Shown in pieces: positions 6,601 through 13,653 of a stretch of 25,343 bases of DNA. A program made the translations under genes and the position numbers. The stretch comes from Acidobacteriota bacterium (GTDB lineage Bacteria; Acidobacteriota; Terriglobia; Acidiferrales; UBA7541): contig PKWH01000359.1 of the NCBI GenBank assembly GCA_003131985.1, forward strand, positions 1 to 25,343, in the 5' to 3' direction. The first letter of the stretch is position 1. Every line of letters starts with the position of its first letter. The notes under the pieces are model-generated. The model was not told where the DNA came from. It did not search any database and saw only the letters and a list, made by a program, of their open reading frames with translations.

Positions 6601-7317
6601 TCAGTGCTCTTTCACGACCTGCGCTGAAGCCTCACGAATCTTGCGCGGAGCCAGCATCCCGACGGAAAAATCAGCCCCAAAGTGTGCCACCGAAGTTGGG
6701 AACAGGCTACCTGACCATGAACGAACTATCGAAAAGAGAATTCCAACTACAATAGTAGTTGATAGACCTCGGCGTCCCTGATAAAGATGCGCGAGCGAGA
6801 AAAAAACAGCCGAACCGACGATCCCGGCTACCACGTGTCCGCCAGACCAATCCTGAAATACGCGTTGAACGAAACCGCGATAGATAAACTCTTCACACAT
6901 TGCCACAGTGACAACCAGTGCAAAAAATATCAGCCGTTCAACATCATCCTGCGGAAATAGCTTCAGGGCAAGTTGTGGCAAGACGCCTTTGATTTCCGAC
7001 GGCCTCGCCACTAGACGGCGGAGACTATAGATTTGATTGACCGAGATTAGCGCGGCGAGAACGATTGCTATCGTGATGGCGAGCGCGGGCCTGGGAACTC
7101 CCACTCCAAGTTGTGCAAGCGTGATTCCGTGAACGCGAGTGCGCCAAAGAATAATTACAGTGGCAAGCCACTGAAAAGCGATCGTGGATGCGTAGATCGA
7201 GAGGCGGTCTATTTTTGACGTTTCGGGAGAATCCAGTAACTGGCGAATTCGCCGGCGCCCCAGGAGAGGGACCGCGACGCCAAGAAAAATTAGAATGAGT
7301 GCGAAGTCCCAGTGCAT
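6601..7317 (-). CDS. CPBP-family intramembrane glutamic endopeptidase
   Basis: A 238-residue polytopic membrane protein of the CPBP/Abi family, whose members include Rce1-type proteases. All three motifs are present: EEFIYR with E142, E143 and R147; FFSLAH with H177; and HFGAD with H212 and D216. About six hydrophobic segments are visible. I chose the ATG giving MHWDFALILIF; another in-frame ATG six codons upstream (7335) is possible, and the frame stays open much further back but over purD coding sequence, so that extension is rejected. It lies 45 bp before rsmG on the same strand and is divergent from purD. Substrate unknown. Confidence 0.88.
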   Translation of the reverse strand: MHWDFALILIFLGVAVPLLGRRRIRQLLDSPETSKIDRLSIYASTIAFQWLATVIILWRTRVHGITLAQLGVGVPRPALAITIAIVLAALISVNQIYSLRRLVARPSEIKGVLPQLALKLFPQDDVERLIFFALVVTVAMCEEFIYRGFVQRVFQDWSGGHVVAGIVGSAVFFSLAHLYQGRRGLSTTIVVGILFSIVRSWSGSLFPTSVAHFGADFSVGMLAPRKIREASAQVVKEH

Positions 7318-7366
7318 CTCGTTAGATGAAAACATTTTTAGGGCGAGTGAGCAAGGCGAACTCCTG

Positions 7367-7395
7367 TTGACACCGGCGGACCGCGCTCGTATCGT
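7367..7395 (+). promoter_or_regulatory. Sigma-70-type promoter of purD
   Basis: A perfect TTGACA (7367-7372) is followed after 17 bp by TATCGT (7390-7395, 4/6 to TATAAT), placing transcription start near 7402, about 19 nt before the purD ATG. It lies in the 103-bp divergent gap to the CPBP gene. Confidence 0.6.
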
Positions 7396-7420
7396 TCTTA
7401 GTTCTGTTCGTCGGGATAAC

Positions 7421-8722
7421 ATGAAGATACTTGTGATCGGAAGCGGCGGGCGCGAGCACGCGATCGTATGGAAGCTGCTGCAGAGTGCTGCAGTCGCGAA
7501 GGTGTGGTGTGCCCCGGGGAACGGCGGGATTTCGAAAGACGCGGAGTGCCTTCCTCTGGATTTGAATGACTTGAAGGCTGCGGCCGACCTTGCCAGCAGG
7601 TTGGGAGCTGGCCTTACGATTGTGGGGCCGGAGTTGCCTCTGGCGCACGGGATTGCTGATGAATTCGCAAAACGCGGTCTTGCGCTGCTCGGACCGCCGC
7701 GGAAGGCGGCGCAACTCGAAGGAAGTAAGGTTTTCGCCAAGAAATTCATGGAACGCTTCAGAATCCCGACAGCCTCCACGTATGGAATTTACGATTCACC
7801 GATTGACGCCTATACATCCCTTTGTTCGGTTGACTGGCCGCTGGTGGTAAAAGCCGATGGACTATGCGCTGGTAAAGGGGTACTGGTGACTTCGTCGCCT
7901 GACGAAGCGGCGGCATTCATCGACCGGCTTATGGAGAAGAACGAGTTCGGCGATGCGGGTAAACAAGTTTTGTTTGAAGAAGGGCTTGCGGGACGCGAAC
8001 TCTCCTACATCATCCTGATGGATGGAAAGAATTTTGTTTCTCTGGCTCCGACGCGCGATCACAAGCGCACCTTTGACAACGATCAAGGCCCGAACACGGG
8101 CGGCATGGGAGCTTTTTCAAGCGCTGATATTTTACCGCCAGAGCTGGAGATAAAAATTCTCGAGACGATTGTGAGGCCGACTCTGGCGGGTTTGCAAAAA
8201 GAAGGGATGAACTATTGCGGGTTTCTTTACTTTGGATTGATGCTTACCTCAGATGGCCCGAAGGTGCTGGAATACAATTGCCGACTTGGCGATCCCGAGA
8301 CGCAAGCGATTTTGCTCCGCGCAGATTTTGACTTCGCCGATGCATGCGCCCAAGCAACTAGCGGAAACCTTGCGGCGGTTCAGGCTAAATCCTCGGATGG
8401 CGCGAGCATTTGCGTGGTCGTGGCGTCGGAGGGCTATCCGGAGAAACCGAAATTTGGAAAAGAGATACTTGGACTAGAGGCGGCCGCGAGCGTCCCGGGT
8501 GCAACGATCTTCCATGCAGGCACGCGGCGGGAGGGCGAAAAGTACTACACCACTGGTGGACGAGTTCTGAGCGTTGGAGCGGTCGGCAAGGATTTGTCCG
8601 CAGCCTCCAAGATTGCATATGAAGCGGCGAGTAAGATCCGAATCGATGGCGCGCATTATCGAAAGGATATTGGAACTCCAAGGGCGCCGTCTAAGGCTGC
8701 AGTGGAGGGACAGAACCCATGA
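7421..8722 (+). CDS. purD: Phosphoribosylamine-glycine ligase (GAR synthetase)
   Basis: PurD is an ATP-grasp enzyme joining phosphoribosylamine and glycine in step two of purine synthesis. The 433-residue protein shows the N-terminal MKILVIGSGGREHAIVWKL, GPELPLAHGIAD near 70, ATP-grasp KADGLCAGKGV near 145, the NTGGMGAFS loop near 220, and the metal-binding EYNCRLGDPETQ near 287. The family end RKDIG is followed by about 16 extra polar residues. The frame is open to 7295, but that part overlaps the CPBP gene and lies upstream of the promoter, so I use the ATG at 7421 with GGGA before it. purE follows after 90 bp. Confidence 0.96.
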   Translation: MKILVIGSGGREHAIVWKLLQSAAVAKVWCAPGNGGISKDAECLPLDLNDLKAAADLASRLGAGLTIVGPELPLAHGIADEFAKRGLALLGPPRKAAQLEGSKVFAKKFMERFRIPTASTYGIYDSPIDAYTSLCSVDWPLVVKADGLCAGKGVLVTSSPDEAAAFIDRLMEKNEFGDAGKQVLFEEGLAGRELSYIILMDGKNFVSLAPTRDHKRTFDNDQGPNTGGMGAFSSADILPPELEIKILETIVRPTLAGLQKEGMNYCGFLYFGLMLTSDGPKVLEYNCRLGDPETQAILLRADFDFADACAQATSGNLAAVQAKSSDGASICVVVASEGYPEKPKFGKEILGLEAAASVPGATIFHAGTRREGEKYYTTGGRVLSVGAVGKDLSAASKIAYEAASKIRIDGAHYRKDIGTPRAPSKAAVEGQNP

Positions 8723-8812
8723 GGTACTTCTTAGGGACGTCCGAATCGAAGCGGAGTTGACCTGAGAGGATGCAATTAGCAATTAATAAATCTGGACCAG
8801 GGAGATTATCCG

Positions 8813-9346
8813 GTGGCTAATGAACACGTAAAGGAAGGCGGAGCGCTCGTCGGAATTCTGATGGGGTCGGACACGGATTTTCCGATGATGAGCGAGGCGG
8901 CGAAGATGCTTGAGAAGTTCGGAATTCCGTACGAATTGGAAGTGATGTCCGCGCATCGCACGCCCGCGCGCGCGCATGAATATGCAACGACAGCCTCGAA
9001 ACGCGGCCTGAAAGTTTTGATCGCTGCAGCGGGCGCAGCTGCGCATCTGGCGGGGGTGATCGCGGCAAACACAACACTGCCGGTAATCGGCGTCCCGATG
9101 GGCACAAGCTCCTTGAACGGACTGGATGCACTGCTATCGACGGTGCAAATGCCTGGGGGAATTCCGGTTGCGACCATGGCGATTGATAAGGCTGGGGCAG
9201 TAAACTCCGCCATCTTCGCGGCGGAAATTTTGGGACTTTCGGATCCCGAAATTGCGCGCAAACTGGTGGCACATAAACAGGAGCTGGAGCGTTCGGTGAG
9301 TGAAAAGAATGCGCGTTTGAAGCAACAGCTCGCTGACAAGAGATAG
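8813..9346 (+). CDS. purE: N5-carboxyaminoimidazole ribonucleotide mutase
   Basis: PurE interconverts N5-CAIR and CAIR in purine synthesis. The 177-residue protein has the class I signature: ILMGSDTDFPMM at 15-26, EVMSAHRTPARAHEY (active-site His in SAHRTP), IAAAGAAAHLAGVIA, PVIGVPM, and LLSTVQMPGGIPVATMAI. The start is GTG, with AGGGAG 9 nt before it. A typical partner purK is not in the window, so the N5-CAIR class is inferred from the motifs. It is on the same strand as purD, probably co-transcribed, and ends 110 bp from a convergent gene. Confidence 0.96.
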   Translation: MANEHVKEGGALVGILMGSDTDFPMMSEAAKMLEKFGIPYELEVMSAHRTPARAHEYATTASKRGLKVLIAAAGAAAHLAGVIAANTTLPVIGVPMGTSSLNGLDALLSTVQMPGGIPVATMAIDKAGAVNSAIFAAEILGLSDPEIARKLVAHKQELERSVSEKNARLKQQLADKR

Positions 9347-9456
9347 CTCGCAGGCGACGATTACCGCCCTCATTCCCGCGACTGCTATGTTGTGCTCCGC
9401 AATTTACCGAGGACCGCCGGACTGCGAAAGGTCTTCCGTCGATAACGAGTGTTCAG

Positions 9457-10500
9457 TCAAAAGCTGGGGTGCAAAAGCGAAGGAGCATCATCAGGGCGTT
9501 TTCTTTCTTGTTCCTGGCCGGGCCTTTTCGGTTCCGGCGGAGGTTGGAGGATCCACTGGAAACCTGATTCGACGCCGATCGTGGCGATCGTCTCCCGCGA
9601 GTTCGGCGACGCAGTAATGCTGAGCGCGGAGCGCAGGAACTGAATCGCATCCACCGCAAGGATTTTGTTGCTTTCGCCCTGCAGGAAACGGTCCCGCACT
9701 TCCCGCATTTTCACGTCTGAAGAGCAGAGTTTTTCGATGCCGGCATCTTTATTTCGAAGCAGATCGATCAGCGAAGGCGCGGCGTTTTCCGGCGGATAAC
9801 GAAACTCAACGAGGGTGCGGGGCTGGCCTTTCTCTGGAGGCCACAATTGAACGTATTGCGGCAGGGGAACGTGCGTGTCGAAATAATCTTCGCGCTGCAT
9901 GGATTGCTGCAGCGAAAAAGTCAGTTGCCAAATTTCAGGGCCGTAGTTTTCCATGTAATCCGCGAGAATCAGTTCCGCAAGGGGCTCATTCGGCGGCAAA
10001 GTTATTTTGCCATGAAGGTTTCTTGCGATTTCATTCAGGCGCTCGGAGACACCGTGACCAATCGAATCGATGTCAGCAGCCTCGGCGTTCGGTTGGGCTT
10101 GCTGTAGGTGCGGAGTTAGCGAGGCAGTCTTACCGTGAAGGTGCGGCAGATCTTTGTCCAGGCGGGCGAATTCCACTTGAGAGGATGGCGAAATCCATTC
10201 GACAGCGCCAAGAAAGACTCCGGCGCGCCTTGAACTGAGCTCCACCGGCGCCGGAAGGCGGGTCTGAGGTTCGATCGGATTTTCGACGGTAGCGATTAGA
10301 ATGGCGTCTTTCACAACCGCGATGATTACCCGCCCCGCTGCAAGATTTGCGATGATTTCATCTCCGGGAGCGTCTTGTCTCTGCTGAGCTGCGGCGTTCA
10401 GCGAGCAAAACAAAACAAAGACTGTAAACGATGCGCTAAAGACTGAGGCGGCAAACATCAAAATCCCGGATCGGCGCGAGCGGGCGAGCGAAGAGTGCAT
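9457..10500 (-). CDS. Secreted protein of unknown function
   Basis: I do not recognise this 347-residue protein. The ATG at 10500 gives a long signal peptide: basic residues (RSRRSG), a hydrophobic stretch of about 20 residues, and a cleavage-like NAAAQQ near 36-41. The mature part is mixed alpha/beta with no repeats. It begins with a segment on controlling values (IANLAAGRVIIAVVKDAILIATVENPIEP) and has a VSERLNEIARNLHGKI helix, a WQLTFSLQQSMQREDYFDTHVPL block and a strongly charged, proline-rich tail. A TTG ten codons upstream (10530) could extend it. It is divergent from the pentapeptide gene by about 120 bp and converges on purE. Likely periplasmic or exported; function unknown. Confidence 0.75.
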   Translation of the reverse strand: MHSSLARSRRSGILMFAASVFSASFTVFVLFCSLNAAAQQRQDAPGDEIIANLAAGRVIIAVVKDAILIATVENPIEPQTRLPAPVELSSRRAGVFLGAVEWISPSSQVEFARLDKDLPHLHGKTASLTPHLQQAQPNAEAADIDSIGHGVSERLNEIARNLHGKITLPPNEPLAELILADYMENYGPEIWQLTFSLQQSMQREDYFDTHVPLPQYVQLWPPEKGQPRTLVEFRYPPENAAPSLIDLLRNKDAGIEKLCSSDVKMREVRDRFLQGESNKILAVDAIQFLRSALSITASPNSRETIATIGVESGFQWILQPPPEPKRPGQEQERKRPDDAPSLLHPSF

Positions 10501-10568
10501 GGGATTGCTCACACTTTGACGGTACCACAAATCAGCAAGTGACTAACAATCTGACGCAGTGAGCGCCA

Positions 10569-10577
10569 TGCTATACT
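10569..10577 (+). promoter_or_regulatory. Extended -10 promoter for the pentapeptide/KdoO unit
   Basis: TG-C-TATACT forms an extended -10 element (TGnTATAAT-like, 5/6 in the hexamer). The upstream CTGACG is only a weak -35 at 15 bp spacing, which is usual for extended -10 promoters. Start would fall near 10584, about 39 nt before the pentapeptide ATG. Confidence 0.5.
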
Positions 10578-10622
10578 TAAAAAATAAGGAACGTGCGTTA
10601 GCGATTCACATTCACGGCGACG

Positions 10623-11174
10623 ATGAGATCCCCGAAAAGCATAAAACACAACGGCAGGCTCGTCTCGGAGATTCTCGAGTCGCATCGTCGCTTTGTGCGT
10701 GGCGACGAAACCGGCACTCGGGCGGATTTGTCCGGGGCTAACCTCTCACGCGTCAATTTGGAACGCGAGAACCTCGATCTAGTGGACTTCCATGGGGCGA
10801 ATCTGGAAGGCGCAAATTTGCACGAGGCCAGGCTGTCGTCTGCGAATCTGAGTAAAGCGAAACTGCGCCGGGCGGATATGCGCAAAGTTGATTTGACCGA
10901 AGCCGATTTAAGCGATGCCGACCTAACAGAAGCTAAGGTCGGAGGCGCGGAGCTTTTTCGAACGGACTTGCGGCGTGCCATATTGCGTGGCGCAAATTTT
11001 GTGGCATCGAATTTCCGTCTGGCCGAAATTCGCGGCGCGGATTTTACGGGCGCGGATCTGAAGACCACGGTCCTCCGCGAGACGGATCTCGAGGGAGTGA
11101 ACTTGTCCGGTTTGGACCTGAGCACAACGTTGCTGCCTCGCGGCTATAAGCCTCCGGATACTGCGAAGAGTTAA
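10623..11174 (+). CDS. Pentapeptide-repeat protein (27 tandem repeats)
   Basis: The 183-residue protein has a 33-residue basic N-terminus followed by 27 uninterrupted A(D/N)LXX pentapeptides (residues 34-168, for example ADLSG, ANLSR, ADLSD, ADLTE, GADFTG), then a short tail. Such runs fold into a square right-handed beta-helix of nearly seven coils. No signal peptide or membrane segment is seen, so it is likely cytoplasmic. Some relatives (Qnr, MfpA) mimic DNA and bind gyrase; nothing here proves that. The start has no good Shine-Dalgarno but an in-frame stop lies 24 nt upstream, limiting alternatives. Its TAA is directly followed by the ATG of the Kdo hydroxylase gene. Confidence 0.88.
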   Translation: MRSPKSIKHNGRLVSEILESHRRFVRGDETGTRADLSGANLSRVNLERENLDLVDFHGANLEGANLHEARLSSANLSKAKLRRADMRKVDLTEADLSDADLTEAKVGGAELFRTDLRRAILRGANFVASNFRLAEIRGADFTGADLKTTVLRETDLEGVNLSGLDLSTTLLPRGYKPPDTAKS

Positions 11175-12122
11175 ATGAAGAAGAGCACAACTCGAAATTT
11201 ACCGTGGATTCAGGTGGAGGACTACAAGCGCGCCAAGGGCTGGGTCGGCGCTGAGCAGCACGAGGCCCGTGCTCGTGCTTACTGCGAAATGCTGGAGCGC
11301 GGCCAGATACTTTTCTTTCGCGAGCCGCCCTTCGAACTGCCAACGGCCGATCAGCAATTTCTTCTTCAGCAGCAATGGTCTGAGATGAGAATGCACAAGA
11401 ACGTGTCGTACCGGCCGAGCGAAGACTTGTTGCGCGGAGCGCCGGGCGACAGCGTCACAGTGAATCGCCTTCACTCGATTATGCGGAATTACAGCGCTCA
11501 GGTGACGGATTTCCTGGCCAACTTTTTGGCTCCCTACGCCGGCAAGTGGAACCTGGATTTCGCGAGTTTTCGTCCGCTCGAAGAGGAAGGCCGCGATTTA
11601 CCGCTGCACAAGCGCAACGATCTTCTGCATGTTGACGCATTTCCCAGCCGGCCAACGTACGGTGCGCGAATCTTGCGCGTGTTCACGAATCTAAATCCTT
11701 CGAAACCACGCATTTGGCAGACCACCGAAGGATTCGAGGTGCTCGCCCGCCGATATGCCGGCGGGGCGGGGTTGCAGGATATCGCCGAAGACAATTCATT
11801 TTTGAGCCGCACGGTTCGAGACTTGGGCACAAAGCTGGGGATCGGCGTGATCGGACGCACACCCTACGATATGTTCATGATTCGTTTCCATGATTTCTTG
11901 AAAGAGAACACGGAGTTTCAAAGAGATTGCCCGAAGACACAGCTAGAATTTCCACCGCAGGCTACCTGGATTGTTTTTACAGATAGTGTCGCGCACGCGG
12001 TAATGTCCGGGCAGTATGCTATCGAGCAGACATTCTTGATTCCGCCAAAGGCACTCGTCGCGCTAGAATCCGCGCCGTACCGCATTCTGGGAAATATTGC
12101 CGGCCGTGCCCTGGTTTCCTAG
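11175..12122 (+). CDS. kdoO: Kdo 3-hydroxylase (Fe(II)/2-oxoglutarate dioxygenase)
   Basis: The 315-residue protein resembles KdoO of Burkholderia and Yersinia, which hydroxylates Kdo in the LPS inner core to Ko. The facial triad is visible: H152 and D154 in LLHVDAFPSRPT, and H274 in DSVAHAVMSGQ. The family stretch YGARILRVFTNLNPSKPRIW (162-181) follows the HxD. No signal peptide is present, as for cytoplasmic KdoO acting on Kdo-lipid A precursors. GAAGAG precedes the ATG, which abuts the pentapeptide stop codon, so the two are almost certainly co-transcribed. It converges on the response regulator gene with 43 bp between. No other LPS gene is in the window. Confidence 0.86.
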   Translation: MKKSTTRNLPWIQVEDYKRAKGWVGAEQHEARARAYCEMLERGQILFFREPPFELPTADQQFLLQQQWSEMRMHKNVSYRPSEDLLRGAPGDSVTVNRLHSIMRNYSAQVTDFLANFLAPYAGKWNLDFASFRPLEEEGRDLPLHKRNDLLHVDAFPSRPTYGARILRVFTNLNPSKPRIWQTTEGFEVLARRYAGGAGLQDIAEDNSFLSRTVRDLGTKLGIGVIGRTPYDMFMIRFHDFLKENTEFQRDCPKTQLEFPPQATWIVFTDSVAHAVMSGQYAIEQTFLIPPKALVALESAPYRILGNIAGRALVS

Positions 12123-12165
12123 ATCAACCGCTCGCTGCTTCTTAGAAATTCTCCCGCCTATTCGT

Positions 12166-13653
12166 TTACTTTCCCGCGAGGAATTCGGCGGGATCCTCGC
12201 CAAAGCCGGCGGCGGCGCCGCGAACTGAGGTCGCGCGGCGGCGTGTTTCGATGCCCAGGCGCTTGATTTTCTGATTGAGGGTGGATAGGGGAACCTGAAA
12301 ACGCTCGGCAGCTTCGGTTTGGTTCCAATTCGTACGCTCGAGCATATCGATAATTATACGGCGCTCCACTTCCTCGAGGATCTCGAAAAGCGATGGCGAA
12401 GTAGCGTTTCCGCCCGGCTCGCCCGGCATGGGCGGTAAGAACTCGGCGAGTTGCAAGCGGACTCCCTTGATGATCTCGCGCGTGCGCACACTTTCCGGCA
12501 GAATATCGGCGTCCATGGCTTCCTGCGTTGAAAGAACGATGGCTCGTTCGACGACATTCTCGAGCTCGCGGACATTGCCTGGCCAATCGTAATCCATGAG
12601 CAGTTTCATCGCGGCATGAGTGAAGGCGCGCGGCGGCTTTTCATTTTCCTGGCAGAATTGCTTAAGGAAGCGGTCGAGCAGCAAAGGAATATCTTCTTTA
12701 CGCTCTCGAAGTGGCGGCAGATGCAAGGAAATAACGTTCAAGCGATGAAACAGGTCCTCGCGGAAACGGCCCTCGCGAACCAGCTTGGTCAAATCTTCGT
12801 TGGATGCTGCGAGGATGCGGACGTCTACTTTAATGGTTTCGGTGCCCCCGAGACGCATGAATTCGCGTTCTTGAATCACGCGCAAAAGCTTGGCTTGTGT
12901 TTCCGGAGTGATGGTAGAAATCTCGTCAAAAAAAATAGTGCCTTGGTCGGCGACTTCGAACAAGCCCTTCTTCGAGGCAATGGCGCTGGTAAATGCGCCC
13001 TTCACGTGGCCAAAGAGCTGTGATTCGAGAAGGTCGCCTGGGATCGAACCAGTATTGATGGGGATAAACGGTTTATCAGCGCGCGTGGAGGCGGAATGGA
13101 TGGCCTTGGCAAATACTTCTTTACCGGTGCCGCTTTCACCGGAGATCAAGACGGTTGAGCGTGACGGCGCGACCTGCGTGACAAGGTCGAGCACTTTCTG
13201 CATCTTTTCGCTCTTGCCGACAATGTTTGGAAAATTGTAACGCTGCTTCAGCGCGCGCTTGAGTTGGACGTTTTCGTCGCGCAGCCTGCGCCCCTCGATC
13301 GCGAGCGAGACCTGCGCGATGAGTTCGTCGTTGGACCACGGCTTGGTGATGAAATCCTGCGCCCCGCCTTTGAAAGCCGCACGGGCCATATCGATCGAAC
13401 CATAGGCGGTGATCAAAATGACGGCGAGTTGCGGATCTCGCCGCCGGATTTCCCGCAGCAACTCAAGGCCGTTGCGATCGGGCAGGCTGACGTCTAGCAG
13501 CATGAGATCGAACGGATGGTCTTCGAGTTGCCGAAGCCCTGCTTCTCCGGTTTCCGCGAGCGTCACCTGGAAACTTTCAGAAGTGAGAAGGGCTTCGAGT
13601 CCTTCGCGAATTTCCACTTCATCATCAACAACAAGAATAGACCCTCTAGGCAT
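12166..13653 (-). CDS. NtrC-family sigma-54-dependent response regulator
   Basis: A 495-residue regulator with three domains. The receiver (1-120) has the acidic pair D10/D11, phosphoacceptor D54 and K104. The AAA+ domain (about 143-380) has Walker A GESGTGKE (172-179), Walker B GTIFFDE (238-244) and the FREDLFHRLNV arginine region. The sigma-54 contact loop reads GAFTSA (219-224) instead of GAFTGA. A Fis-type helix-turn-helix (about 442-475) shows NWNQTEAAERFQVPLSTLNQ. A short basic and acidic tail ends the protein. It overlaps its histidine kinase gene by 8 nt, so the pair is co-translated. I found no convincing -24/-12 promoter in the window, so targets are unknown. Confidence 0.95.
   Translation of the reverse strand: MPRGSILVVDDEVEIREGLEALLTSESFQVTLAETGEAGLRQLEDHPFDLMLLDVSLPDRNGLELLREIRRRDPQLAVILITAYGSIDMARAAFKGGAQDFITKPWSNDELIAQVSLAIEGRRLRDENVQLKRALKQRYNFPNIVGKSEKMQKVLDLVTQVAPSRSTVLISGESGTGKEVFAKAIHSASTRADKPFIPINTGSIPGDLLESQLFGHVKGAFTSAIASKKGLFEVADQGTIFFDEISTITPETQAKLLRVIQEREFMRLGGTETIKVDVRILAASNEDLTKLVREGRFREDLFHRLNVISLHLPPLRERKEDIPLLLDRFLKQFCQENEKPPRAFTHAAMKLLMDYDWPGNVRELENVVERAIVLSTQEAMDADILPESVRTREIIKGVRLQLAEFLPPMPGEPGGNATSPSLFEILEEVERRIIIDMLERTNWNQTEAAERFQVPLSTLNQKIKRLGIETRRRATSVRGAAAGFGEDPAEFLAGK

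Noticed and set aside
7295..7420. 42-codon extension of purD
   Set aside because: Overlaps the CPBP start and the promoter; family N-terminus begins at 7421.
7318..7779. Long N-terminal extension of the CPBP protein
   Set aside because: Antisense to purD, with low-complexity content and no membrane pattern.
8646..8761. 39-codon frame overlapping the end of purD and running to 8761 (MARIIERILELQ...)
   Set aside because: No ribosome-binding site, mostly inside purD in another frame, composition explained by that overlap.
8757..8790. TTGACC with an AATTAATA region as a purE promoter
   Set aside because: The best -10 lies at 19-20 bp spacing; not convincing, and purE can be read from purD.
13008..13018. 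TTCACGTGG as a third parS
   Set aside because: Only the CACGTG core matches; flanking arms are not palindromic and it lies in the response regulator coding sequence.
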